DNA of 64,000 bases, from contig NZ_JBBEXD010000009.1 of the NCBI RefSeq assembly GCF_037782385.1, positions 1 to 64,000 on the forward strand, written 5' to 3'. A program made the position numbers and the translations under genes. Below, in pieces: positions 1 to 8,418 of the stretch; positions within the stretch are counted from its first letter, which is position 1; each line of letters begins with the position of its first letter. Source of the stretch: Ascidiimonas meishanensis. GTDB lineage: Bacteria > Bacteroidota > Bacteroidia > Flavobacteriales > Flavobacteriaceae. Below the pieces are notes generated by a model. That model was not told the DNA's origin. It was given only the letters and a program-made list of their open reading frames with translations, and made no database searches.

Positions 1-1052
1 ACAGGGCTCACAACACTATGAGACTCCATTTCACGTAATTCTTTTTGCGCTTCAATTACCTTTTCACTCCCATTAACGAAAGACCATGAAGTGTCTAATG
101 CTCCTATTTTAGAAGCCAAGGATTCACTTTGCTCCTCGCTATAGAGTTTTGCCAAAACCTCTTTATAATCAGAAGCCACATCAAAAGCAGCCATATTGTA
201 TCTAACATGAATATTACGCTCCGCTGCTATAGCATCTAAGAAAGCTATGGTATCTTCTGATAAGGGATTGTCTGTTAAATAAAGCATAAGATTTTCAAGA
301 TTCTCTATTTCTTGAGGTACGTTAATAAGTTGATTATTATTTAAAAAAAGATGATTAAGATTTTCAAGGTTTCCTATTTCTTGTGGTAGCGTAGTAAGTT
401 GGTTACCCGCTAAATAAATACTTTCAAGCGCTACAAGGTTCCCTATTTCTTGGGGTAGTGTAGTAAGTTGGTTATTACTTAAATTAAGACTTAAAAGGTT
501 TTTAAGATTCCCTATTTCTCGGGGTACCTCAGTAAGCTTGTTATTTCTTAAATAAAACTCGCTAAGATTTCGAAGATTCCCTATTTCCTCAGGTATCGTA
601 ATCATTTGGTTTTCCGCTAAATCAAGACTTTCAAGACTTCCAAGATTCCCGATTTCCTGGGGTAACGCAGTAAGTTGGTTACTACTTAAATCAAGACTTT
701 CAAGCACTTTAAGATTCCCTATTTCCTGAGGTATAGAAGTAAGTTGATTATGATTTAAATAAAGATACTCAAGATTTTCAAGATTCCCTATTTCCTTAGG
801 TAAAGAAGTAAGTTGGTTACCACCTAAATCAAGCCTTCCAAGCATTTTAAGATTCCCTATTTCCTGAGGTAAAGAAGTAAGTTGGTTACCACCTAAATCA
901 AGACCTTCAAGTGCTGGCAGTCCTTCGATAATCTTTGGCATTAATTTTAAAAGATCATCACTGTTTAAAGAAAGTGTATCTAGCTGTAATATTCTTTCTT
1001 TATTTTCAATTGCCTTTTGAATTCTTTTCTCTGCTTCTACTATATTTCCCAT
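1..1052 (-). CDS. Leucine-rich-repeat protein, C-terminus cut by window edge
   Basis: An open frame of 350 codons runs from an ATG at 1050-1052 off the left edge without a stop. After a helical N-terminus (about residues 1-45) come nine near-perfect 23-residue leucine-rich repeats (about 48-254) of the form LxxLxLxxNQLTxLPQEIGN, then a degenerate tenth and a helical, charged region that is still open. There is no signal peptide, so a cytoplasmic location is likely. LRRs of this bacterial type are usually protein-interaction scaffolds; in ROCO proteins and some effectors they precede a GTPase or other output domain, which here would lie outside the window. Function unknown. The neighbour is a transposase remnant, so this may be accessory DNA. 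Confidence 0.85.
   Translation of the reverse strand, partial: MGNIVEAEKRIQKAIENKERILQLDTLSLNSDDLLKLMPKIIEGLPALEGLDLGGNQLTSLPQEIGNLKMLGRLDLGGNQLTSLPKEIGNLENLEYLYLNHNQLTSIPQEIGNLKVLESLDLSSNQLTALPQEIGNLGSLESLDLAENQMITIPEEIGNLRNLSEFYLRNNKLTEVPREIGNLKNLLSLNLSNNQLTTLPQEIGNLVALESIYLAGNQLTTLPQEIGNLENLNHLFLNNNQLINVPQEIENLENLMLYLTDNPLSEDTIAFLDAIAAERNIHVRYNMAAFDVASDYKEVLAKLYSEEQSESLASKIGALDTSWSFVNGSEKVIEAQKELREMESHSVVSP
291..911 (-). repeat. Tandem 69-bp coding repeat (nine LRR units)
   Basis: Nine imperfect copies of a 69-base unit encode the 23-residue leucine-rich repeats. The strand read here repeatedly shows blocks such as ctatttcctgaggtaaagaa and taagttggttac. Similarity is high at the DNA level, so copy number could change by slippage or recombination. 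Confidence 0.8.
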
Positions 1053-1255
1053 TGTTATATCATGACTGTTTTTTTGAAATCATTACTTACAAATCCAAAT
1101 TATCAGGAGCTCCAAAACTAAAAGTGAAGAAGAACCTATTAAAATTATGTATTGAAAAAGAAGATTTCCCCTAATATAAAACTACTGAATTCCAATAAAT
1201 AAATGTATTCTGTCTATGTTTTCTAAAACCAAAATTACTAGAATATTTTGTTCTA

Positions 1256-1591
1256 GTGCGAATGACAATGGGTAGAAAGACTAAGAATTCAACAGTTAAG
1301 ATATTTTCAAGTGAGATGGTAACTATGACCGTATTATTTGATCAAGAATTCTATTTAACTGCCAATATTAGAAACAACTTGAAAAATGTATTCATGGCTA
1401 TGAGAGATAAAATACTGCTCAGAAAAAAATCTGTACTAGAAACTATAATGATCAAATAAAAAACATTGCTCAGACAGCGCATTCAAGACATAGGAGCTTT
1501 GGCATTTTACAACTATTGTGCTAAATCATTAGATAAAAGTCAGCTTATTAGAAACCGCAAGAAGCCAATCAATAAATTAGTTGACGAATAA
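1256..1591 (+). pseudogene. Decayed IS982-family transposase, C-terminal remnant
   Basis: Conceptual translation gives LFDQEFYLTANIRNNLKN, then DKILLRKKSVLETI in one frame. A frame change near 1446 continues with NDQIKNIAQTAHSRHRSF, and a second change gives a YCAKSLDKSQLIRNRKKP tail ending at the stop at 1589-1591. The order and spacing match the C-terminal part of IS982-type DDE transposases (KLRKNMKN, then DKxLLRKRxIIExxNDQLKN, then HSRHRS, then AYC). At least two frameshifts and loss of the N-terminal two thirds make it non-functional. I could not find terminal inverted repeats. The assignment rests on remembered family motifs. Confidence 0.7.
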
Positions 1592-1641
1592 TACGAGGGG
1601 TAAACCTGCCTAAAACGCATCAACTAATTTTACCGGAAGCT

Positions 1642-1854
1642 CTAATTGGTGTCTTCTTGAATTCCAAAACAAACCTTAGTATTAACCCTGTATTGGTTAA
1701 TGACATTATCATTAACGGTTACCTGCATATCTTGTATGTAGACCGATTTAATATTTTTCACACTTTTTGAAGCTTCTTTTACGACATTTTGAAGAGCATC
1801 TTCAAAACTAACCGTAGAATTTCCAAGAATTTCTATAACTTTTAAAACTGACAT
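1642..1854 (-). CDS. Dodecin (flavin-binding storage protein)
   Basis: A 70-residue protein beginning MSVLKVIEILGNS, with the dodecin sequence pattern SFEDALQNVVKEASKSVKNIKSVYIQDMQ and then a final beta strand. Dodecins assemble as hollow dodecamers that bind flavins and buffer the free FMN/riboflavin pool in the cytosol. Length is normal for the family (65-75 residues). The gene is monocistronic and has a TGATATTCATCA palindrome upstream at 1917-1928 with a weak -7 element at the spacing used by the oxygen-type regulon in this window. A flavin-storage role would fit the flavin reductase gene that carries the same type of box at 11639. Confidence 0.9.
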   Translation of the reverse strand: MSVLKVIEILGNSTVSFEDALQNVVKEASKSVKNIKSVYIQDMQVTVNDNVINQYRVNTKVCFGIQEDTN

Positions 1855-1885
1855 ACTATTTTATTTTTTAGGATTAATGAATAGA

Positions 1886-1928
1886 ATAAGATAAAACAGA
1901 AATATCATATTTAAAATGATATTCATCA
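1886..1928 (-). promoter_or_regulatory. FNR/FixK-type box and -7 element for dodecin
   Basis: The box TGATATTCATCA lies at 1917-1928 and fits TGAY-N4-RTCA. On the minus strand the octamer TATCTTAT at 1893-1886 begins exactly 29.5 bases from the box centre. The -7 element is the weakest of the set (TA and TT conserved only). The predicted start site is near 1881, about 27 bases before the dodecin ATG. Confidence 0.5.
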
Positions 1929-1955
1929 CCTTACTAAAATGAGATTCTTTCAGAA

Positions 1956-3059
1956 TCATGAAGATGATCCATCATTAATTTTAGCAGTCAATAAAATAAA
2001 CTCATTAAGATTGGTAGGGTCTAGCGCACCCAAAATAGTATTTTTATCAAGTACCGGGAAAAAGTTTTCTTTTGTAGCAGTGATAAGTCTTAAAACCTCC
2101 GGTAACGCGTCTTCAGGATGAATGGTTTTAAAGTTTTTATGAAAAAGATCTCTAATTTGCAAATCAGGTTGGTTCGCATGCTTTAAAATATCTTTAAAGT
2201 GAATAACTCCAATTAAACTATCTTGATCGTCAACTACCATAAAATGTTTTTCGGTACCAGCTAATATAAGAGAAATCATATATTCAACTGTATGTGTTTG
2301 ATTTACTAAGGTGAAATGGGTAAGCATGGCATCCTTCACTTTGTAATCTTTAACCACAGAAAGCTGTTGTTCAATCTTATTTTCTTGAAAAGCTCCCATA
2401 AAAATAAAAAGCGCTATTAATACCAAAAAAGGATTGTATAGAATTCCCAGAATAAAAAATAAAACAGCGAGTATTTGTCCCAGTCCCGCTGCAATTTCTG
2501 TAGCTTTAGAACGCTTCATTCGCATCGCTAATAATGCTCTTAAAACTCTACCACCATCCATAGGAAAAGCAGGTATGAGATTGAATACTATCAAAACCAA
2601 ATTAGCCAATAGCATGTTAAAAATAAAGCTATCAAAACTACCCGAACTTACAAATTCTATGAGTTTGTCTGGTGAAAGGTTAAAATACTTTTCAATGGGA
2701 AATACAATCAGCAATACCAGTGCAATGGCAAGATTCACTAATGGACCTGCGATGGCAACTTTTAGTTCTTCGGATGGCTTTTCAGGCATTTTTTCAAGGC
2801 TGGCAACTCCACCAATAGGGAGAAGGGTGATTTTTTCTGTCTTAATATTAAAATTCTTTGCTGTTAATGCATGTCCTAATTCATGTAGTACAACACATGT
2901 AAATAAAATAAGAATAAAAAGAATGTTAGTAAGAATAGTATGGATGGTACCTCCTCTGTTAAGTTCTAAAAAAACAATCCATACTATTAAGAAAATAAAA
3001 GTCCAGTGTACTTCTATCCTAATGTCTGAAACCTTGCCCAATTTAAGAATGCCCTTCAT
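1956..3059 (-). CDS. Site-2 protease family M50 with C-terminal CBS pair
   Basis: A 367-residue polytopic membrane protein. The zinc motif HELGH is at about residues 59-63 inside a transmembrane segment, and the third-ligand motif NLIPAFPMDGGR lies near residue 165, as in SpoIVFB-type intramembrane metalloproteases. The last 120 residues form two CBS motifs, which in related proteins bind adenine nucleotides and gate the protease. The substrate is unknown; anti-sigma factors are typical targets in the family. It is divergent from the histidine kinase gene, and the intergenic TGATAATAGTCA box is spaced correctly for this gene, suggesting induction by the same signal. An energy-sensing protease in an oxygen regulon is plausible but inferred. 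Confidence 0.88.
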   Translation of the reverse strand: MKGILKLGKVSDIRIEVHWTFIFLIVWIVFLELNRGGTIHTILTNILFILILFTCVVLHELGHALTAKNFNIKTEKITLLPIGGVASLEKMPEKPSEELKVAIAGPLVNLAIALVLLIVFPIEKYFNLSPDKLIEFVSSGSFDSFIFNMLLANLVLIVFNLIPAFPMDGGRVLRALLAMRMKRSKATEIAAGLGQILAVLFFILGILYNPFLVLIALFIFMGAFQENKIEQQLSVVKDYKVKDAMLTHFTLVNQTHTVEYMISLILAGTEKHFMVVDDQDSLIGVIHFKDILKHANQPDLQIRDLFHKNFKTIHPEDALPEVLRLITATKENFFPVLDKNTILGALDPTNLNEFILLTAKINDGSSS

Positions 3060-3073
3060 TATATGAGTTTTTT

Positions 3074-3116
3074 CTAATGTAGGAACATGTTATTTATTAA
3101 CAAATGATAATAGTCA
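3074..3116 (-). promoter_or_regulatory. FNR/FixK-type box and -7 element for the M50 protease
   Basis: The box TGATAATAGTCA is at 3105-3116. On the minus strand TACATTAG at 3081-3074 differs from TAnnTTTG at one position and begins 29.5 bases from the box centre. The predicted start site is near 3069, leaving a leader of about ten bases before the ATG. In the plus direction nothing resembling a -7 element occurs at that spacing. Confidence 0.55.
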
Positions 3117-3125
3117 TCCTCTTTA

Positions 3126-3154
3126 TTGTAATTGCCGTAATTTTCGTATTTTTG
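3126..3154 (+). promoter_or_regulatory. Housekeeping-type Bacteroidota promoter for the histidine kinase operon
   Basis: TTG at 3126-3128 and TATTTTTG at 3147-3154 are separated by 18 bases, matching the -33 TTG / -7 TAnnTTTG consensus of Flavobacteria. A start near 3159 would lie 58 bases upstream of the ATG at 3217. Confidence 0.5.
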
Positions 3155-3216
3155 ATTTGCCTGAAAAAGAAGAATTTCCATAACATTTGATAACCACCAA
3201 TTTGTCAAGCAATAAT

Positions 3217-4446
3217 ATGTTCGAGTCAGGACAAGATATTTTTAATATACTATCAGAAGCCATACCAGAAGGACTTTTGATGGTAGATGATAATCAAAAT
3301 ATTGTTTCAGTAAATTCTGCCTGTCTAAAAATCTTTGGTTATGCTCGTGAAGCACTTATCAATCAAAAATTAAGTATTCTTATTCCTAATAGATACCATG
3401 CCAATCACGGAGGTCATTTTAAAGGTTTTTTTCACAATAGTGAAAGACGGCAAATGGGTGAAGGACGTGAATTATTTGGACTCAAAAGATCTGGTAAAGA
3501 ATTTCCTATAGAAGTGGGTCTTGCTCCCTTTACCATTTATGGCAAAAGTTTTGTATTGGCTTTGTTGGTAGATATAACGCAGAGAAAAGAAACAGAAAGT
3601 AAGATTCTGGAACTCAATGAGCGTCTTGAAGATAAGATCAAAATAAGAACTTCAGAATTACATGAAACCATAGCTGAATTGGAGATTGAGGTTGAAAAAA
3701 GAAAAAAAGCAGAGGCGCAAGCTTTAGAGAGTTTAAAAGCAGAAAGGGAACTAAATGAATTAAAAACAAAATTTCTTTCTATGGTTTCTCATGAATTTAA
3801 AACCCCATTAACCGGAATATTGACATCTACCAGATTAGCAACTAAGTACATTGAAACGGGTAATGTAGAAAAACAACAAAAGCATTTAAATACCATTGCA
3901 AATAAAGTACATTACCTAAATGATATTTTAAATGACTTTCTCTCTGTAGAAAGATTTGAATCTGGTAAAATTAAATACCATTTTACGCATTTTGAATTGA
4001 GTAAGGTACTTAATGAGGTGGTTTATGATTCAAATATGTTGCTCAAGAGCGGGCAGTCTATTAATTATCCGGAAAATACAGATGACTTCACCTTATATTT
4101 TGACCAAAAAATTTTAGAGCTGTTACTCTTTAACCTAATTAGAAATGCCATTAAATATTCACCAGAAAATACTACGATAGATTTAACCGTAGAAGAAAAA
4201 GACAGTAAATTAATTTTCACAGTAACAGATGAAGGAATTGGAATCCCTGAAAAAGATCAAAAGCATATTTTTGAACGCTATTTCCGCGCTCAGAATGCAT
4301 CTTTAGATCAGGGCACAGGTATTGGTTTAAATATAGTAAAAGGACATTTAGAAAGTTTAGGAGGGTCGATTTATTTTTCGAGTAAAGAAAATATAGGAAG
4401 TAAATTTACCATTGAAATACCCATAAAATCTGCATTGCTATCATGA
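3217..4446 (+). CDS. Soluble FixL-like PAS histidine kinase
   Basis: A 409-residue kinase counted from the ATG at 3217; an in-frame TTG at 3187 would add ten residues. A PAS domain (about 10-125) is followed by a coiled coil (about 125-185), the H-box MVSHEFKTPL with His192, and a HATPase domain with N-box NLIRNAIKYSP, DEGIGIP and GTGIGLNIV. There is no transmembrane segment, so it senses a cytoplasmic or diffusible signal. The PAS stretch with NHGGHFKGFF and GEGRELFG aligns with the FixL haem-PAS region; its His64 and Arg84 occupy the positions of the FixL haem ligand and oxygen-contact Arg. That His also occurs in non-haem relatives, so haem binding is a hypothesis. The gene overlaps the next by four bases (ATGA). 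Confidence 0.9.
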   Translation: MFESGQDIFNILSEAIPEGLLMVDDNQNIVSVNSACLKIFGYAREALINQKLSILIPNRYHANHGGHFKGFFHNSERRQMGEGRELFGLKRSGKEFPIEVGLAPFTIYGKSFVLALLVDITQRKETESKILELNERLEDKIKIRTSELHETIAELEIEVEKRKKAEAQALESLKAERELNELKTKFLSMVSHEFKTPLTGILTSTRLATKYIETGNVEKQQKHLNTIANKVHYLNDILNDFLSVERFESGKIKYHFTHFELSKVLNEVVYDSNMLLKSGQSINYPENTDDFTLYFDQKILELLLFNLIRNAIKYSPENTTIDLTVEEKDSKLIFTVTDEGIGIPEKDQKHIFERYFRAQNASLDQGTGIGLNIVKGHLESLGGSIYFSSKENIGSKFTIEIPIKSALLS

Positions 4447-5507
4447 TAAAAAAAGTGTTGTTAATAGAAGATGATCCCGTATTAAGAGAAAATACTGCGG
4501 AATTACTTGAATTGGCTAATTATGATGTGGAAACAGCAGCCAATGGTAAAACTGGTTTGTCTAGAGCCATAGAAATATTGCCTGATGTTATTATTTGCGA
4601 TATAATGATGCCTGAGTTAGATGGGTATGGTGTATTGCAGGGTTTGTCACGGCATGAGAAAGCTAAATTCATACCCTTTATTTTTCTGTCTGCTAAGACG
4701 GAACATAAAGATGTTAGAAAAGGAATGGATTTAGGGGCAGATGATTACCTTACGAAACCCTTTGAAGAAGAAGAACTCATTAATGCCATTGAAAGTAGAA
4801 TTGCCAAAGCAGCTATTTTAGAAGACCATCAAAGATCTGTAGAGGTTAATCAGATACATTTTAATAGTCACGAAGACCATTTAAAAAGCCTTAATGATCT
4901 CAGAACCTTCTTTGATAAAGAAGGTGATTTTCAAGAGTATGAACCAGGAGAAGAAATTTATTCGGAAACAACCAATTCTAATTACCTGTATCTAGTAGAG
5001 AAAGGGGTAGTGAAAAATCATCGATTAGATGAACATGGTAAAGAACTAATAACAGGACTTTACAACAAAGGAGATTTTTTTGGGTATACTTCTTTTGCCT
5101 ATAATTCACCAAATCCCGAAGCTGCTACGGCCATGGAGTTCTCTGGAATTTTAAAAGTATCTAAGGATAGAATTAAATCAATACTAGAAGAAAATCACAA
5201 CGTTACTCTAGAGCTCATCAATTATATTACAGATACCCTTTCAGATGCTAAAGACCAACTTCTTCAAATGGCATATAGCTCAGTAAGAAAAAAAACTGCG
5301 AATACTATTTTAAAATTTGTAGATAAATTGAAAGATCGTCAACAAGATGGCATCAGAATTTCCAGAAGCGATCTGGCAGGAGTTGCAGGTATTGCCACAG
5401 AGAGCTTAATAAGAGCTTTATCTTCCCTTAAAAAAGAAGGTCTTATTGAAATTGAAGGAAGAACTATTAAGGTTTTAGATGAAGATGGCTTGACAATTGT
5501 AGAATAA
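4443..5507 (+). CDS. Response regulator: REC domain fused to CRP/FNR module
   Basis: 354 residues. The REC domain (about 1-125) has the acidic pair ED-D, phospho-acceptor Asp53 in ICDIMMPELDG, and the KPF lysine. A cyclic-nucleotide-binding-type beta roll (about 140-255), a dimer helix and a winged helix (about 290-350) with recognition helix TESLIRAL follow. That helix keeps the Glu and Arg used by FNR-type proteins to read TGA half-sites. The N-terminal Cys cluster of FNR is absent, so signal input should come from phosphorylation by the kinase encoded immediately upstream. This is a FixJ-like receiver joined to a FixK-like output in one polypeptide and is the best candidate to bind the TGAY-N4-RTCA boxes in this window. 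Confidence 0.9.
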   Translation: MIKKVLLIEDDPVLRENTAELLELANYDVETAANGKTGLSRAIEILPDVIICDIMMPELDGYGVLQGLSRHEKAKFIPFIFLSAKTEHKDVRKGMDLGADDYLTKPFEEEELINAIESRIAKAAILEDHQRSVEVNQIHFNSHEDHLKSLNDLRTFFDKEGDFQEYEPGEEIYSETTNSNYLYLVEKGVVKNHRLDEHGKELITGLYNKGDFFGYTSFAYNSPNPEAATAMEFSGILKVSKDRIKSILEENHNVTLELINYITDTLSDAKDQLLQMAYSSVRKKTANTILKFVDKLKDRQQDGIRISRSDLAGVAGIATESLIRALSSLKKEGLIEIEGRTIKVLDEDGLTIVE

Positions 5508-5534
5508 AAGAGCGCCTTTTTAAACTTCATTAAC

Positions 5535-5577
5535 TGATATTCCTCATTTTTTCCAGATGCATTGCAAACTATTTTTG
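5535..5577 (+). promoter_or_regulatory. FNR/FixK-type box and -7 element for usp (5605)
   Basis: TGATATTCCTCA at 5535-5546 has one mismatch to TGAY-N4-RTCA (C in place of the purine). TATTTTTG at 5570-5577 is a perfect TAnnTTTG and begins 29.5 bases from the box centre. No TTG is present at the normal -33 position, as expected if an activator replaces it. Confidence 0.6.
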
Positions 5578-5604
5578 TTTTATTAGCTAGTAAGTGTCAT
5601 TAAA

Positions 5605-6444
5605 ATGAAGAATATTTTATTACCTACCGATTTTTCGTCCAACTCTTGGAATGCGATAAAGTATGCACTCTCTTTTTTTAAAAATAGTCGTTGTAATTTT
5701 TATTTATACCACGCATGTAACTCCAATACTATTTTAGAGAAAGAAATGATTTATATTCCATCCGCAGATGTGTTGGAAAAAAGTGTGGTAGCAGAGTCTA
5801 AAGAAAGAATGACTGATTTATTAAAGAAAATTAATCAACTAACCTATAATTCTAAACACAACTTTGTCACTTTGGTTTCCTTTGATTTTTTAGTAAATGG
5901 TTTGAGAAAAATCATTGACGAGAAAAAAATAGATATGATAGTAATGGGTACCAAAGGAGCATCCGGTTTAAAGAAAATAATTCTAGGCAGCAATACTGGA
6001 GATACTATTACCAGAGTTAAATGCCCAGAATTAGTGATACCAGAAGATAGTGTTTACACACCTATTAGAGAAATTGCTTTTCCTACTGATTTCAATATTC
6101 TTTACAATGCGCGAATTCTAGATGATTTATTGGAAATTTCTGAAATTCACAATGCGGCTATCAGAGTATTACATGTGAGTAAGAAGGAAGAAGCATTGAA
6201 TGAAGAGCAACAGGCAAACAAACAACTATTAGAAGGCTATTTGAAAGAACGTGAACTTAGCTTTTACAGGCTTACAAATCATAAACTTGAAGATGCCATC
6301 CAGTGCTTTGTAGAAAGCAGAAATATAAATCTTATTGCAATGGTGGGTAAAAATCTCAACTTTTTTCAACAAATATTTTTTAGACCAGCAGTAGAGACGA
6401 TTAGTTATCATACAGAAATTCCCTTTCTTGTACTGCACGAATAG
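5605..6444 (+). CDS. Tandem-domain universal stress protein
   Basis: 279 residues with two UspA folds. The start sequence LLPTDFSSNSWNAIKYAL is typical of the family. The first domain ends with an ATP-binding motif, MGTKGASGLKKIILGSNT (G-x2-G-x9-G-S). The second domain (about 145-279) lacks it, so it probably serves structure or dimerisation. USPs are cytosolic nucleotide-binding proteins linked to stress survival and hypoxic dormancy. It is a close relative of the four tandem usp genes at 33.7-37.2 kb. It lies 97 bases downstream of the REC-CRP regulator and has its own regulon-type promoter. Confidence 0.9.
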   Translation: MKNILLPTDFSSNSWNAIKYALSFFKNSRCNFYLYHACNSNTILEKEMIYIPSADVLEKSVVAESKERMTDLLKKINQLTYNSKHNFVTLVSFDFLVNGLRKIIDEKKIDMIVMGTKGASGLKKIILGSNTGDTITRVKCPELVIPEDSVYTPIREIAFPTDFNILYNARILDDLLEISEIHNAAIRVLHVSKKEEALNEEQQANKQLLEGYLKERELSFYRLTNHKLEDAIQCFVESRNINLIAMVGKNLNFFQQIFFRPAVETISYHTEIPFLVLHE

Positions 6445-6549
6445 ATTTTCTGAAAACATGTTATATTGATAAAAGAATTAAGCTTTCTATAAAACCAAAG
6501 TTTTATTTTTGATGGTGACTGTTTAATTATTTTTAATTTTAAAGTAATA

Positions 6550-8418
6550 ATGGGAGAACATAAAGTAAGTACGGAAGTTACTATAGATACACGCACAAAG
6601 TTTATAAGCCACTTATTGAATGATATTAAGGCTTTAGAGTATATGCTTGCTAATAATCTCTTTGAAGATGATATTGTAAGGATTGGAGCAGAACAGGAGT
6701 TTTGTTTAGTAGATGCACACTGGCGGCCATCTAATCAAGCCATAGAAATTCTAAACCTTATCAATAATAAAAACTTCACAACAGAATTAGCACTCTATAA
6801 TTTAGAAATAAATCTTGATCCTGTAGAGTTAAAAGGTAAAAGTTTTTCGATTATTGAACAACAGTTAAAATCATTGCTAAGTCTTGCTATGGAGACTGCC
6901 GCCAAGAAGGATACTAAAGTATTATTAACTGGTATTTTGCCTACTATAAGCAATGGTCAATTGTCATTGGATTACATGACTCCAAACCCTAGATATGCTG
7001 CGCTTAATGATGCCATTAAAAGTCTAAGAGGCACTAATTTCCAATTAAATCTTCGTGGAGTAGATGAATTAAGTGTAAAACACGATTCTGTATTGTACGA
7101 AGCTTGCAATACTAGTTTTCAACTTCACTTGCAAATAGCACCAGATGATTTTATTGCTAGTTATAACTGGGCACAAGCAATTTCAGCCCCAGTATTAGGA
7201 TGTGCTGTTAATTCTCCCTTGCTATTAGGTCGAGAACTATGGAATGAAACCCGTATCGCCTTATTTCAGCAAAGTATAGATACAAGGTCTTCTTCTTATG
7301 CACTTAAAGATAAAGAAGCTCGCGTTTCATTTGGGCAAAATTGGGAATCTGGGTCTATAGTGAATATTTATAAACACAATATAGCTAGTTATCCCGTAAT
7401 TTTAGTAAAAGATATTGATACAAATGCCATTCAAGAACTTGAGCAAGGGAGAATTCCAAAACTTTCTGCACTTAATCTTCATAATGGAACTATTTATCGT
7501 TGGAATAGGGCCTGTTATGGAGTAGGTGGGGGTAAGCCACATATGAGAATAGAAAATAGATATATCCCTGCAGGCCCTACTATAGCAGATGAAATGGCCA
7601 ATTTTGCTTTTTGGGTAGGACTTATGAAAGGAAGACCCATAAAATATGATGATATGCCATCCATAATGGATTTTAGAGATGCTAAAGAAAATTTTATAAA
7701 AGCAGCCAGAACAGGAAAAGAATCTATTTTAAAGTGGGATGATAAATATCTTACTGTGAACGACTTAATTTTGAAAGAGTTGCTGCCTATTGCTTATAAC
7801 GGACTTGAAAAATGTGAGATTGATAAAAGCGATATGGAGCGATTACTTGGAATTATAGAGGAAAGAGTAGCAGGAAATTCTGGAGCGTCATGGTCGGTAA
7901 GTAATTATAGGAAGTTGCGCAACACCATGAAAAAAGATGATGCTTTAGTAACACTTACACAGCAAATGTATGAGAATCAACAATCATCATTGCCGGTACA
8001 TAAGTGGCCAGATGTTAATAAGAATATAAATCACTCAAAATCAGCTACTTTAGTAAGGCATATCATGTCTACACAGCTCTATACGTTAAATGAAAATGAT
8101 CTGGCAAGTTTGGGAGTGCAAATTATGCAATGGAAAAATATCCATCATATACCTATTAGAAATAATATGGATAAACTTGTTGGATTACTTACCTGGTCTC
8201 ATATAGAAAATTTTCAAAAAAACATAAAAGAATTTGAACACAAAAATGTTTCTGAGATAATGATCAAAGAAGTGATCACCGTTTCACCAGATACCTCTAT
8301 AAATGAAGCTGTTTTGACAATGAAATCGCTAGAAATAGGCTGTCTTCCTGTTGTATATAAAGAACAATTGGTAGGTATTATAACGCTTATGGATCTAAGT
8401 ACTATTAAAGATGAGTGA
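6550..8418 (+). CDS. Carboxylate-amine ligase (GCS2 family) with C-terminal CBS pair
   Basis: 622 residues. The first 480 belong to the glutamate-cysteine ligase family 2 fold: GAEQEFCLVD near residue 39, GVGGGKPHMRIENRYIPAGPT near 325 and ASWSVSNYRKLR near 450. Family members join a carboxylate and an amine with ATP. The last 120 residues form two CBS motifs (VRHIMSTQ and VSEIMIKEVITVSPD), probably adenine-nucleotide sensors. True GshA activity cannot be assumed, since no glutathione synthetase is seen nearby. TATTTTTG at 6504-6511 could be the -7 element. The stop overlaps the next gene by eight bases, so the pair is co-translated and likely acts in one pathway. Confidence 0.85.
   Translation: MGEHKVSTEVTIDTRTKFISHLLNDIKALEYMLANNLFEDDIVRIGAEQEFCLVDAHWRPSNQAIEILNLINNKNFTTELALYNLEINLDPVELKGKSFSIIEQQLKSLLSLAMETAAKKDTKVLLTGILPTISNGQLSLDYMTPNPRYAALNDAIKSLRGTNFQLNLRGVDELSVKHDSVLYEACNTSFQLHLQIAPDDFIASYNWAQAISAPVLGCAVNSPLLLGRELWNETRIALFQQSIDTRSSSYALKDKEARVSFGQNWESGSIVNIYKHNIASYPVILVKDIDTNAIQELEQGRIPKLSALNLHNGTIYRWNRACYGVGGGKPHMRIENRYIPAGPTIADEMANFAFWVGLMKGRPIKYDDMPSIMDFRDAKENFIKAARTGKESILKWDDKYLTVNDLILKELLPIAYNGLEKCEIDKSDMERLLGIIEERVAGNSGASWSVSNYRKLRNTMKKDDALVTLTQQMYENQQSSLPVHKWPDVNKNINHSKSATLVRHIMSTQLYTLNENDLASLGVQIMQWKNIHHIPIRNNMDKLVGLLTWSHIENFQKNIKEFEHKNVSEIMIKEVITVSPDTSINEAVLTMKSLEIGCLPVVYKEQLVGIITLMDLSTIKDE

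Noticed and set aside
1256..1459. A 67-codon reading frame as an intact gene
   Set aside because: It is only the first surviving segment of the IS982-like transposase and stops at a frameshift.
6467..6511. A regulon box upstream of the GCS2-CBS gene
   Set aside because: TGAT at 6467 has no matching right half, and the distance to TATTTTTG is 31.5 rather than 29.5 bases.
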